64,000 bases of DNA from an uncultured Collinsella sp. (GTDB lineage Bacteria > Actinomycetota > Coriobacteriia > Coriobacteriales > Coriobacteriaceae). Numbering within the stretch: position 1 is the stretch's first letter; the number at the start of each line of letters is the position of its first letter. This document shows positions 53,560 through 63,926 of the stretch, piece after piece. The notes under the pieces were generated by a model. The model saw only the letters and a program-made list of their open reading frames with translations. It did not search any database and was not told the DNA's origin. Position numbers and translations under genes: made by a program. Where the stretch lies: NCBI GenBank assembly GCA_947642445.1, contig CANRSF010000002.1, positions 1 to 64,000 on the forward strand, written 5' to 3'.

Positions 53560-53704
53560 CCTTTTGCTATTCCCGGCGGGCGCCGCGGGTAAAGTTTATC
53601 GCGAGTTCCGCACGAACAGGAGGCCACTTAATGTGGCCTCCGTCGTGAGCAGGACTGTAGAGCAGGAAACTTTACCCGCGGACCCCGCCGGGAATAGCAA
53701 AAGG
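53560..53704 (-). repeat. Large hairpin element D (family 2)
   Basis: The outer arms 53560-53597 and 53667-53704 pair over 38 positions with two mismatches. The 69-nt core, read on the minus strand, matches element C except at 10 sites. Its internal hairpin is GGAGGCCAC/GTGGCCTCC around the same ATTAA loop, so three base pairs have changed on both sides. The outer arm sequence is unrelated to that of C apart from the innermost CGGG..AAGTTT. It directly follows, and slightly overlaps, the pnp terminator. Confidence 0.9.
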
Positions 53705-53730
53705 GCGACTCCATGGTGGAGTCGCCCTTT
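53696..53730 (-). terminator. Terminator of pnp
   Basis: AAAGGGCGACTCCA (53700-53713) and TGGAGTCGCCCTTT (53717-53730) form a 14-bp perfect stem with a 3-nt loop, followed on the minus strand by T-rich sequence. It ends 23 bases after the pnp stop. Confidence 0.88.
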
Positions 53731-53753
53731 ATTGAGCTGCTTATGTGTTGCTG

Positions 53754-56000
<2,247 letters not shown>

Positions 56001-56103
56001 TGTTCTCCTTTACCCCACAGGCCCCTTGCCTGCGGGCTTCTCATGTGACGCGGGCCCCCTGCCCCCGCCACGCTTCAGAGCGTGATTGTTCGCGCCCTTA
56101 CAC

Positions 56104-56135
56104 AAAAAGAGCGCCCCGCTGCGCAGGACGCTCTT
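56104..56135 (-). terminator. Terminator of rpsO
   Basis: AAGAGCG (56107-56113) pairs with CGCTCTT (56129-56135), extended by CC/GG, and on the minus strand TTTTTG follows. It sits between rpsO and pnp, so some read-through would be needed for joint expression. Confidence 0.8.
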
Positions 56136-56149
56136 AGCATGTACAAATC

Positions 56150-56428
56150 CTACTGGATGTTGTCGCGGATGCCCAGAGCCTTGATGAGCTCACGGTACTC
56201 GACGATGTCGTTCTTCTTGATGTAGGAGAGAAGACGACGACGACGGCCGACGAGCATGAGCAGGCCACGACGGGTGTGGAAGTCCTTCTGGTGGGACTTC
56301 ATGTGCTCGGTCAGCTCCTTGATGCGCTCGGACAGGATGGCGACCTGAACCTTGGGGTTGCCGGTGTCGACCGGGGTGTTACCGAACTGGGCAGTCAGCT
56401 CCGCCTTGCGCTCTTTGGAAACAGTCAT
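56150..56428 (-). CDS. rpsO: 30S ribosomal protein S15
   Basis: Primary 16S rRNA-binding protein of the small subunit. Conserved segments are VQVAILSERIKELTEH and HKKDFHTRRGLL-like HQKDFHTRRGLLMLVGRRRR, then YIKKND. The 92-aa length is normal. The ATG at 56428 starts MTVSKERKAEL; upstream in-frame sequence is not ribosomal. Confidence 0.97.
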   Translation of the reverse strand: MTVSKERKAELTAQFGNTPVDTGNPKVQVAILSERIKELTEHMKSHQKDFHTRRGLLMLVGRRRRLLSYIKKNDIVEYRELIKALGIRDNIQ

Positions 56429-56566
56429 TGTTTCACCTTTCGTTTTGCGTCGCCATCGGGCGACTCGATTCGCCTCGGACTGGGAAGCCGCCGGTGGAGC
56501 GAGCAACCAAGGTCGAGGTACCAACAGGTCGGTATGTTACCACAAGCAGCCCGCGCCTGCGCATCA

Positions 56567-57316
56567 TCACCGACCCAACATGAATTCCATCGCACGGAGG
56601 CGCTGATCGGTGTGCGTGGCGGCCCAAACATGCGAAAGCCCGAGCAAGAACGCCGCCGTATGCGGGTCGATTTTCTCGGCCATAAGCGCATCGAAGGTCA
56701 ACGACATGAGGGCGCGCAGCCACGCGACCTCACCGGTCGACACCAGCTCGGCACCCGGAACGCTCGATGCGCACGACCCGCACATAAGACCACCCGCCTG
56801 GGGCGAAAAATACGACAGCATGGGGTCTCCGCACAGCACGCAGGCCGAAAAATCGGGTCGATAGCCAACGTGCGACAGTAGCTTAAAGACATATGCCGCC
56901 ACAAGTAGGTCCATATGTGCCGTGTCAAGCCCGCTGCCCACCAGGGCAAGCGCTCGCTGCGTTATGGCAAAGGTAAACGGGTCCTCGGCGTCCTCGAACG
57001 AGCACACGCGCGCAACCTCGGCGATCGCGCTTGCGGCGCAGGTCGTCTCGTAATCGGGCGCAGCGCCAAGCGGCGCCTCCATAAGCTCGGCCTGAGAAAC
57101 CACGTCGAGTGACCGTCCATGTGCGAGCAGCATATCGACCGTACAGAACAGCTCGCAGCGCGCAGCCAGACGTCCGCCGGGTTTGCGGGCGCCCTTTGCC
57201 ACGGCACGAACCTGCCGCCCCCGCTCGTCAAGCATCGTCAAGATCAGGTCGGTCTCTTTGAGCTTAGTCTTATCGAGCACGAGCACTTTCGTGCGATATG
57301 TCCGGGAGCCTGCCAT
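56567..57316 (-). CDS. recO: DNA repair protein RecO
   Basis: Recombination mediator that loads RecA in the RecFOR pathway. An N-terminal OB fold (TKVLVLDKTKLKETDLILTML) is followed by a helical domain and a zinc-finger motif CVLCGDP...GGLMCGSC (about residues 159-181). The 249-aa length is normal. era ends 15 bases upstream. Confidence 0.93.
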   Translation of the reverse strand: MAGSRTYRTKVLVLDKTKLKETDLILTMLDERGRQVRAVAKGARKPGGRLAARCELFCTVDMLLAHGRSLDVVSQAELMEAPLGAAPDYETTCAASAIAEVARVCSFEDAEDPFTFAITQRALALVGSGLDTAHMDLLVAAYVFKLLSHVGYRPDFSACVLCGDPMLSYFSPQAGGLMCGSCASSVPGAELVSTGEVAWLRALMSLTFDALMAEKIDPHTAAFLLGLSHVWAATHTDQRLRAMEFMLGR

Positions 57317-57331
57317 GCGCGCCGCGCGTCC

Positions 57332-58360
57332 TTAGTCCTCGGCGTTATAGCCAAAGCGGCGAATCTGGGCCTCGTCGTCACGCCAGCCGGCCTTGACCTT
57401 CACGTCCAGCTCCAAAAAGACCTGCGTGCCAAAGATGCGCTCAAGATCGCGACGGGCGTCAATACCGATATGCTTGATCATCTCGCCGCCCTTGCCGATG
57501 ATGATGCCCTTCTGGCCCTCACGCTCGACGTAAATGGTGGCGTGCACGCGCAGCACCTTCTTGGTCTGCTCGAGCGAATCGCAGATCACGCCAACGGAGT
57601 GCGGGATCTCATCACGGGTGCGGCGCAGAACCTTTTCGCGCACAAACTCAGCAACGAGCGTCTCGTCAGAAGCGTCGGTGCCCATGTCCTCGGGGAACCA
57701 ACGCGGGCCTTCGGGCAAAAAGTGCGCAACGGTCTCGATAAAGGCATCGACGTTGAAGTTCTTGACCGACGACGTCACGATCTCGTCGTCATATTCCATG
57801 AGCTCGTGGGCGGCCTTAAGCTGCTCCATGACTTGTGCGGGGTCGGCCTCATCGGCCTTGGTAAGCACCAGGACCTTCTTGGAACGAGCGTTCTTGACAC
57901 GCTCGGCAACCCAGGCGTCTCCCCTGCCGATGGGCTTGGTGGCATCAATCAAAAACGCGACGACATCGACATCGTTCAGCTCGAACAACGCACTCTTGTT
58001 GAGTTCGGAACCCAGGCCGTCCTTAGGCTTATGAATACCCGGGGTATCGACAAAGACCAGCTGGTAGCCGGGGCGGTTGACGACGGCGCGCATTCGGCGG
58101 CGGGTCGTCTGGGCCACCGGCGAGGTGATGGCGACCTTTTTGCCGTAACAGGCGTTGAGCAGCGTGGACTTGCCGGCGTTGGGACGACCGACCAGGGCCA
58201 CAAAGCCGCTGCGAAAACCGGACTCCACGTCGCCAAAGCCCGCGAGGTTGTCGTCCTCGTCGCACAGGGCGTCGAGCTCCTCATCGGTCATGCCCTCAAA
58301 CGGGTCGAATTCCTCGACCTCGTCCAGAACCTCATCGGTAGGCTGCATATTGTCGGACAT
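57332..58360 (-). CDS. era: GTPase Era
   Basis: Ribosome assembly GTPase that binds the 3' end of 16S rRNA. The P loop GRPNAGKST lies near residue 57; switch II DTPGIHKP, the TKAD base motif and the C-terminal KH domain (KGIIIGKGGEMIKHIGIDAR) are intact. The N terminus has about 48 extra, strongly acidic residues (DEVEEFDPFEGMTDEELDAL) not found in most Era proteins. Confidence 0.95.
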   Translation of the reverse strand: MSDNMQPTDEVLDEVEEFDPFEGMTDEELDALCDEDDNLAGFGDVESGFRSGFVALVGRPNAGKSTLLNACYGKKVAITSPVAQTTRRRMRAVVNRPGYQLVFVDTPGIHKPKDGLGSELNKSALFELNDVDVVAFLIDATKPIGRGDAWVAERVKNARSKKVLVLTKADEADPAQVMEQLKAAHELMEYDDEIVTSSVKNFNVDAFIETVAHFLPEGPRWFPEDMGTDASDETLVAEFVREKVLRRTRDEIPHSVGVICDSLEQTKKVLRVHATIYVEREGQKGIIIGKGGEMIKHIGIDARRDLERIFGTQVFLELDVKVKAGWRDDEAQIRRFGYNAED

Positions 58361-58372
58361 GGAAATCCCTTT

Positions 58373-58750
58373 CTAAATAAAGCCGAGCGCGTGGGCAAAT
58401 ACCAGCAAGCCCACAATCGCGGCGGTGATGGAAAGAACGTATACAGAGGCGGCGGCGATGTCCTTCGCACGCTTGGCCAGCGGATGGAGCTCCTGGGTCG
58501 CCAGGTCGACGATGGCCTCCATGGCGGTGTTGCACAGCTCGCCGTGAATTACCAGGCCACAGCAGATGATAATCGTGGCCCACTCGGCAATGTCGAGCCC
58601 CACGATGCAGCCGGCAATGACGGTGCACATGCCCGCCACGAGCATAACCTTGATGTTGCGCTCGGTCTTGACGGCGGTGACGAAGCCCTCCATGGCGTAG
58701 GAGAACGACTTTAAGAAGGACGGATGGTCCTTGTTCGATCCGGGAATCAT
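58373..58750 (-). CDS. dgkA: Diacylglycerol/undecaprenol kinase family protein
   Basis: A 125-aa membrane kinase with three helices. The family signature is ELCNTAMEAIVD (about residues 70-81) followed by HPLAKRAKDIAAASV. In gram-positive-like bacteria such enzymes phosphorylate undecaprenol. It lies in the conserved ybeY-dgkA-era cluster. Confidence 0.92.
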   Translation of the reverse strand: MIPGSNKDHPSFLKSFSYAMEGFVTAVKTERNIKVMLVAGMCTVIAGCIVGLDIAEWATIIICCGLVIHGELCNTAMEAIVDLATQELHPLAKRAKDIAAASVYVLSITAAIVGLLVFAHALGFI

Positions 58751-58759
58751 AGACGGCTC

Positions 58760-59269
58760 CTAGTCGTGGGCGTGGTTGGTGATGGGGCCGACGTGGACCA
58801 GCTTAGGGTCCTCGCCGCGCTCGAGCGCCAGATCGCGCAGAATGGCGTCTTCGCGGGCCTCCATAACCTCGGCCTCATCGTCCTCGATATGGTCATACCC
58901 CAGCAGGTGCAGCATGCCGTGTACGAGCATCAGTCGGCACTCATCGGCGGGACTATTGCCAAAACCGGGGGCCTGACGGGCAATAACCTGCGGGGCCAAG
59001 ATAATATCGCCGAGCTCGAGCGTCTCATCGGCGGGAATGTCATCGTCAAAGGCCGAATCGCACTCAAACGAGAGCACATCGGTGGTGCGGTCGATACCGC
59101 GCCACTCGTGGTTGAGCTCGTGCATCTCGTCCTCGTCGACATACGAAAGGGAAATCTCGACTTCACGCTCAACGCCCTCGGCGGCAAGCACAACCTCGCA
59201 GATGTGCTCCACCTCCTGGGCATCGAGCAGCGTATCGAGCTCGGCATCGTTGCTGATCAATACACTCAA
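58760..59269 (-). CDS. ybeY: Endoribonuclease YbeY
   Basis: Metal-dependent RNase for 16S rRNA maturation and ribosome quality control. The zinc motif HGMLHLLGYDH (H-x3-H-x5-H) is near residues 135-145. The 169-aa length is normal. The start overlaps the phoH stop by 4 bp. Confidence 0.95.
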   Translation of the reverse strand: MSVLISNDAELDTLLDAQEVEHICEVVLAAEGVEREVEISLSYVDEDEMHELNHEWRGIDRTTDVLSFECDSAFDDDIPADETLELGDIILAPQVIARQAPGFGNSPADECRLMLVHGMLHLLGYDHIEDDEAEVMEAREDAILRDLALERGEDPKLVHVGPITNHAHD

Positions 59270-60252
59270 CGGGACTCCTTTCGATCGTGCACGCGCCTCT
59301 CGCGCACATCATCATAAGCATCGTATGCCTCGACGATACGTCCCACCAAGGCATGGCGCACCACGTCGGCGCGCTCGAGGTGCGAAAATGCGACATCGTC
59401 GACACGGCCCAAAATCTGCTCAACGTCGGCAAGACCGCCACGACGACCCACCAGGTCGCGCTGACTCAGGTCGCCGGTAATCACAAACTTGGAGTTAAAG
59501 CCCAGGCGCGTCAGGAACATCTTCATCTGCTCGGGCGTGGTATTTTGCGCCTCGTCGAGCACCACGAAGGCATCGCTCAGCGTGCGGCCGCGCATATAGG
59601 CAAGCGGGGCGATCTCGATCACGCCGCGCTCCATAAGCTCATCGGTGCGCTCGCGATCCATCATGTCAAAAAGGGCGTCGTAGAGCGGACGCATGTAGGG
59701 ATCGATCTTTTCCTCAAGGGTACCAGGCAAAAAGCCCAGATTCTCCCCCGCCTCGACAACCGGACGCGTCAAGATCAGACGGCCCACCTCGTGACGCTTG
59801 AGCGCGGCAACGGCGAGCGCCATGGCCAGATAGGTCTTACCGGTGCCGGCAGGACCCAGGCCAAACGTGATGGTATGCGTGCGGATGGCATCCACATAGC
59901 GCTTTTGGCCGAGCGTCTTGGGGCGAATGGCACGGCCGCGATACGAAAGCAGCACGTCATCGCGAAGCGACGTAGCCTCGTGCTCACCGTCGCGCAAGAC
60001 GGCCAGGCAGCGAGAGACATCGTCGGCAGACAGCGTGCGCCCGGCGGCCGCCTCGCGAAAAGCGTGTTCGAAAAAACGCGCCACGAGTTCGACCTCTTCC
60101 GGATCACCGCTCACGGCGATGCTATCGCCACGGGCGACCACATGGGCGCGAACCAAGCTCTCGAGCGCACGAAGGACGCCGTCGCCGACGCCCAAAACGC
60201 ACGAGGGATCAATTCCCTCGGGAACGGTAAGTCTAATCTTCGAGGCTTCCAT
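59266..60252 (-). CDS. PhoH-like ATPase
   Basis: Cytoplasmic ATPase of the PhoH family, usually next to ybeY and possibly RNA-related. Walker A is GPAGTGKTYLA (about residues 128-138); RPVVEAGENLGFLPG and VLDEAQNTTPEQMKMFLTR are hallmarks. The ATG at 60252 has GGGAGG close upstream. Its start lies inside the end of mtaB (20-bp overlap). Confidence 0.93.
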   Translation of the reverse strand: MEASKIRLTVPEGIDPSCVLGVGDGVLRALESLVRAHVVARGDSIAVSGDPEEVELVARFFEHAFREAAAGRTLSADDVSRCLAVLRDGEHEATSLRDDVLLSYRGRAIRPKTLGQKRYVDAIRTHTITFGLGPAGTGKTYLAMALAVAALKRHEVGRLILTRPVVEAGENLGFLPGTLEEKIDPYMRPLYDALFDMMDRERTDELMERGVIEIAPLAYMRGRTLSDAFVVLDEAQNTTPEQMKMFLTRLGFNSKFVITGDLSQRDLVGRRGGLADVEQILGRVDDVAFSHLERADVVRHALVGRIVEAYDAYDDVRERRVHDRKESR

Positions 60253-61525
60253 GAACCTCCCTGCGCGCATGGACCAAGCCGGAATCATCGACTCCGATGA
60301 TAGCAACATCGAGCAGGCACGGGGCTGTAAGTCCACAGGTATCGTCAAGACGGGCATGATGGAACGAACCGAGCGTCAGGTTGTCACCATACTCGAGCAC
60401 GGCACGCTCGACAGTGCCCACGCGACGACGAGCATCGGCAATAGCGAGCTCCTGCGCCGCGTCTCGCATACGGCGGCTGCGCTCGGCCATAACCTCGGGC
60501 GGCACCTGGTCGGGCATGTCGGCAGCAAGGGTACCGGGACGCTTACTGTAGCGGAACACGTGCATACGCGAGAACCCCACGCGGCGGCACAGCGCCAGCG
60601 ACTCCTCGAACTCCTCGTCCGTCTCACCAGGAAAACCGACGATGACGTCGCACGAAAGAGACGCCTGCGGCAGGATGGCGCGAATCATGCGCACCGTGTC
60701 CTCAAAGGCCTCGGCACTATAGGGACGACCCATGCGATGCAGCGTCGCCGTACAGCCGGACTGTACGGGCAGGTGCAAAAACGGGGCAATACGCTGCGGA
60801 TAGCGCGCCATAACCTTAAGCAGGCGCTCAGAGATATCCATGGGTTCGACCGAGGAAATGCGCACATGCGCAATAGTCGTGCGCTCCATGATGGCCTCGA
60901 GCAGCTCATCGATTTCGACATGCTCGTCGGTCGCGCTCTTGCCATCGTAGGCACCCAGGTTCACACCGGTCAGCACCACCTCGGGCACGCCGGCCTCCTG
61001 GGCCTCGCGAACTTGCTCAAGCACGGACTCGACGGGCACGGAACGCTCGGGACCGCGGGCCTTCCACACGATGCAATAGGTGCAACGGTGGTTGCAGCCA
61101 TCCTGGATCTTCACGCCCAGCCGCGAACGACCGAGCGCATCGACCACGTCACCATCGCTGCAGGCGGGAACGCTATCGGACTCAACGCCCAGCACATCGC
61201 AGACACGTTCGGCGACATCGATCTTAGACGGCTCGGCAATCACGCGATCCGAAAGCTCCAACAGCTCCTCGGGATGCAAATTGACCACGCATCCGGTCAC
61301 GACCACATAGGGCTCATTTGGATGGGCCAGCGCATGACGGACGGCCTTACGGGTCTTGGCCTCGGCCTCGCCCGTAACGGCACAGGTGTTAATGACGATC
61401 AAATCGGCATCGTGGGGCTCCACCATAGCAAAGCCCAGGCGCATAAGATCGGCAGTGATACGGTCAGACTCAACCCGGTTGACACGGCAGCCGAGGTTGA
61501 CGACGGAAATATGGGGTGCGAGCAC
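60233..61525 (-). CDS. mtaB: tRNA t6A37 methylthiotransferase MtaB
   Basis: Radical-SAM enzyme that turns t6A37 into ms2t6A37. UPF0004 motifs are LGCRVNRVESDRI, NTCAVTGEAEAK and TGCVVNLHPEE; the radical-SAM site is DGCNHRCTYCIVWKARGP. In that site the usual Pro after CI(I/V) is Trp. With miaB and rimO the window has all three methylthiotransferase types. The 430-aa length is normal. Confidence 0.93.
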   Translation of the reverse strand: MLAPHISVVNLGCRVNRVESDRITADLMRLGFAMVEPHDADLIVINTCAVTGEAEAKTRKAVRHALAHPNEPYVVVTGCVVNLHPEELLELSDRVIAEPSKIDVAERVCDVLGVESDSVPACSDGDVVDALGRSRLGVKIQDGCNHRCTYCIVWKARGPERSVPVESVLEQVREAQEAGVPEVVLTGVNLGAYDGKSATDEHVEIDELLEAIMERTTIAHVRISSVEPMDISERLLKVMARYPQRIAPFLHLPVQSGCTATLHRMGRPYSAEAFEDTVRMIRAILPQASLSCDVIVGFPGETDEEFEESLALCRRVGFSRMHVFRYSKRPGTLAADMPDQVPPEVMAERSRRMRDAAQELAIADARRRVGTVERAVLEYGDNLTLGSFHHARLDDTCGLTAPCLLDVAIIGVDDSGLVHARREVHGSLED

Positions 61526-61534
61526 GCGGGCTCC

Positions 61535-62683
61535 TTAATCGAGGATATCGTCGAGGGCACTCTTGATACGGTCGGTCACCGACTTCTTACCGGAAGCGAC
61601 GTCATCGCCCATCTCGTCGGCAAAAGCACGGAGCAGCTCGCGTTGCTTATTGGAAAGATTGGTGGGAACGACCACGCGCAGTTGCACGATCAGGCGGCCA
61701 CGCGAACCGCCACCGCCAATGCGCGGCATGCCGTAATTATTGACGCTCACGGTGTCGCCGTACTGGGCGCCGGCGGGAACCGTCACCTTAACGACCTCGT
61801 CGGGCATAATGCCCTCGACCTCGATCTCGCAGCCGAGCGCAGCCTGCGCAATCGAGATATCGCTCACCAGGTACAGGTCGTCACCGTTGCGCTTAAAGCG
61901 CTCATGGTCGGCAACGCGCACGTTGACAATCAGGTCGCCAGAAGGCTCGCCGCGAAGGCCGGCCTCGCCAAAGCCGCTCACACGCAGCTGGCGACCGGTC
62001 GAAACGCCGGCGGGAATATCGATGTCGATCTTTTCGTGCGAAGGCGTGCGGCCCTGACCGTCGCAGGTCTCGCAGGGATGGTCGATAACCGTGCCCTCGC
62101 CATGGCAGTCGGGGCAAGGCGAGGAAGACTGAACCTGGCCCAAAAACGATCGCTGAACCGTCGTGACGTAGCCCGTACCGTGGCAGCGACTGCACTGCTT
62201 TTCCTGTGCACCCTCGGCCCTACCGGTACCGTTGCAGTCCTCGCAAGGAGCAAGGCGATCATAGCTGATCGTCTTTTTGCAGCCGAGTGCCGCCTCCTCG
62301 AGCGTCACCGAAAGCGAGATGGCCATGTCACGTCCGCGACGACGCTCACGACGGCTGCGGGCGCCACCGCCGGCACCGCCGCCAAAAAACGACGAGAACA
62401 GGTCGTCCATGCCCATGCCACCAAAGATATCGTTGATGTCGACATAACCAGAGCCACCGGGGCCGTCCGCGGTGCCGTAACGGTCGTAGTTAGCACGCTT
62501 CTGCTCATCGGAAAGAACGGAATAGGCCTCGTTGAGCTCCTTGAACTTGGCCTCGGCCTCGGGATCGTCCGAAACATCCGGATGTACGGTACGGGCCTTC
62601 TTTAAAAACGCACGCTTAATCGTCCGCGCGTCGGCATCCCTGTCGACGCCAAGCACCTCGTAGTAATCCCTATTTTCCGACAC
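61535..62683 (-). CDS. dnaJ: Chaperone DnaJ (full type)
   Basis: Co-chaperone of DnaK. A J domain with HPD (about residues 36-38), a Gly/Phe-rich region, four zinc-finger repeats (CEDCNGTG, CSRCHGTG, CPDCHGEG, CETCDGQG) and both C-terminal substrate domains are present. The GTG at 62683 has AAGGA 7 bases upstream. dnaK, grpE and hrcA are not in the window. A second, unusual DnaJ-like gene lies just upstream. Confidence 0.94.
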   Translation of the reverse strand: MSENRDYYEVLGVDRDADARTIKRAFLKKARTVHPDVSDDPEAEAKFKELNEAYSVLSDEQKRANYDRYGTADGPGGSGYVDINDIFGGMGMDDLFSSFFGGGAGGGARSRRERRRGRDMAISLSVTLEEAALGCKKTISYDRLAPCEDCNGTGRAEGAQEKQCSRCHGTGYVTTVQRSFLGQVQSSSPCPDCHGEGTVIDHPCETCDGQGRTPSHEKIDIDIPAGVSTGRQLRVSGFGEAGLRGEPSGDLIVNVRVADHERFKRNGDDLYLVSDISIAQAALGCEIEVEGIMPDEVVKVTVPAGAQYGDTVSVNNYGMPRIGGGGSRGRLIVQLRVVVPTNLSNKQRELLRAFADEMGDDVASGKKSVTDRIKSALDDILD

Positions 62684-62764
62684 GACCGAATCCTTCCGAC
62701 TTTCATTATTGTCACAGTGCGTCCTATACCCAAGCTGGGCCGACCGCAAACAAAGGGTTTGATG

Positions 62765-63868
62765 TTATTGCATTTGATACGGCGAAAGCATGGCCCGTTG
62801 CGAGCAGCTCGCGAACCAAACCGACACGAGCGCGAACATGAAGCCGTTGGCAAAACCGTTGGCAAACTGCATCGCACCGCGCTTCCACCACAGCAGGCTG
62901 CGATGAAGCACACCGTCCGAAAGCACCATGAACAGGCCCATGGTAAACGGAATAAAGCACATCACGGCAAAGGCCGAGAACACGCCCGAGATGGCCGACA
63001 GCACCAAAAACGGCGCCACAATGCCCATCAAGTAAAAGCCAGTACGAGCTTTGCCTTCCAAGCGCTCGGCCTCAACATGGGCGCGGCCGACCAGGTCGCC
63101 GCCCGCGGCACCGTTGGTGCCAGCATGACCCATGCCGCCAATGCGGACCTCGTCGCCATCGTGCGTGCCGGCAGGAAACTCAATCGTCTGCTCGGAGGTC
63201 ACACGGGTTCGCCCGCTGCCACCGCAATCGGGGCAGGGGTCGGCCACGACCTTACCGGAACCGCCGCACTCGGGGCAGACCGACTGGAACGTGCCCGCAC
63301 CAAACAGGAAGGACAGGTCAACGTCGATGTGGCCGCGGCCACCGCAGCTCGGGCAGGTATGGGCATGCTCAGACGAAACGGAGCCCGAGCCGCCGCAGTT
63401 GCTACAGGTATCGAAGCGCGTGTAGCGGACGGTCTTGCGGGCACCGCCCTTGGCCTCCTTGGCGTCGAGTTTGATATCGACGACCACGTTGGCGCCGTTC
63501 TCGGGATTGTAGGCAGCCTGGCCGCGACGCTGCTGGCCCCAGGCGCCACCAAAGGGAAAGCCGCCCTCAAAGGGATTGCCATAGCCCGTGCTGCCGGCGT
63601 AGCCGCCACCATAGGGCGAAGCCGTAGGAGCACCGGCAAAGGGATTGCCAGAACGCATGGCGTCGTAGCGCGCACGTTTTTGCTCATCCGAAAGCACGGC
63701 GTAGGCCTCGGAAACCTCTTTAAACTTTTCCTCGGCATCCGGCTCTTTATTGACGTCCGGATGGAGCTTACGGGCCTTTTGCTGGAAGGCCTTTTGAATA
63801 TCACGCGAGGTGGCGTCCTTGGAGACACCCAGAATCTCGTAGTAATCTTTTTCGTTCATCGTCGCCAT
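62765..63868 (-). CDS. DnaJ-like protein with a C-terminal membrane domain
   Basis: The N terminus is a normal J domain (residues 4-70, HPD at 36-38), followed by a Gly/Phe/Tyr-rich linker (74-120) and four zinc-finger repeats ([32 protein letters not shown], residues 155-219). After a short remnant of the first substrate domain (to about 268) the usual C-terminal domains are missing. Instead there are two or three hydrophobic helices (about 278-297, 299-316 and 337-353). The ATG at 63868 has AGGAGG upstream. This is a zinc-finger J protein tethered to the membrane at its C terminus. Confidence 0.85.
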   Translation of the reverse strand: MATMNEKDYYEILGVSKDATSRDIQKAFQQKARKLHPDVNKEPDAEEKFKEVSEAYAVLSDEQKRARYDAMRSGNPFAGAPTASPYGGGYAGSTGYGNPFEGGFPFGGAWGQQRRGQAAYNPENGANVVVDIKLDAKEAKGGARKTVRYTRFDTCSNCGGSGSVSSEHAHTCPSCGGRGHIDVDLSFLFGAGTFQSVCPECGGSGKVVADPCPDCGGSGRTRVTSEQTIEFPAGTHDGDEVRIGGMGHAGTNGAAGGDLVGRAHVEAERLEGKARTGFYLMGIVAPFLVLSAISGVFSAFAVMCFIPFTMGLFMVLSDGVLHRSLLWWKRGAMQFANGFANGFMFALVSVWFASCSQRAMLSPYQMQ

Positions 63869-63926
63869 GCGCGGCAACCTCCTGCTCACAGCAGCGTATA
63901 TATTCCGGTAATTCTACCCGAGCGGC

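Larger units (their letters stand above)
53102..53753. other. Gap with two large hairpin elements
   Basis: This 650-base gap lies between pnp and rnj (both minus strand). It contains hairpin elements at 53290-53430 and 53560-53704, the pnp terminator at 53696-53730, and a short 8-bp inverted repeat CCAAAATA/TATTTTGG (53433-53457). I see no gene in it. Confidence 0.7.

Noticed and set aside
53290..53704. Hairpin pairs as CRISPR repeats, a retron or an insertion sequence
   Set aside because: There are only two inverted copies with no spacer array, no cas gene, no reverse transcriptase and no transposase nearby.
59918..62605. An 895-codon open frame on the plus strand
   Set aside because: It runs antisense to phoH, mtaB and dnaJ, each with full motifs.
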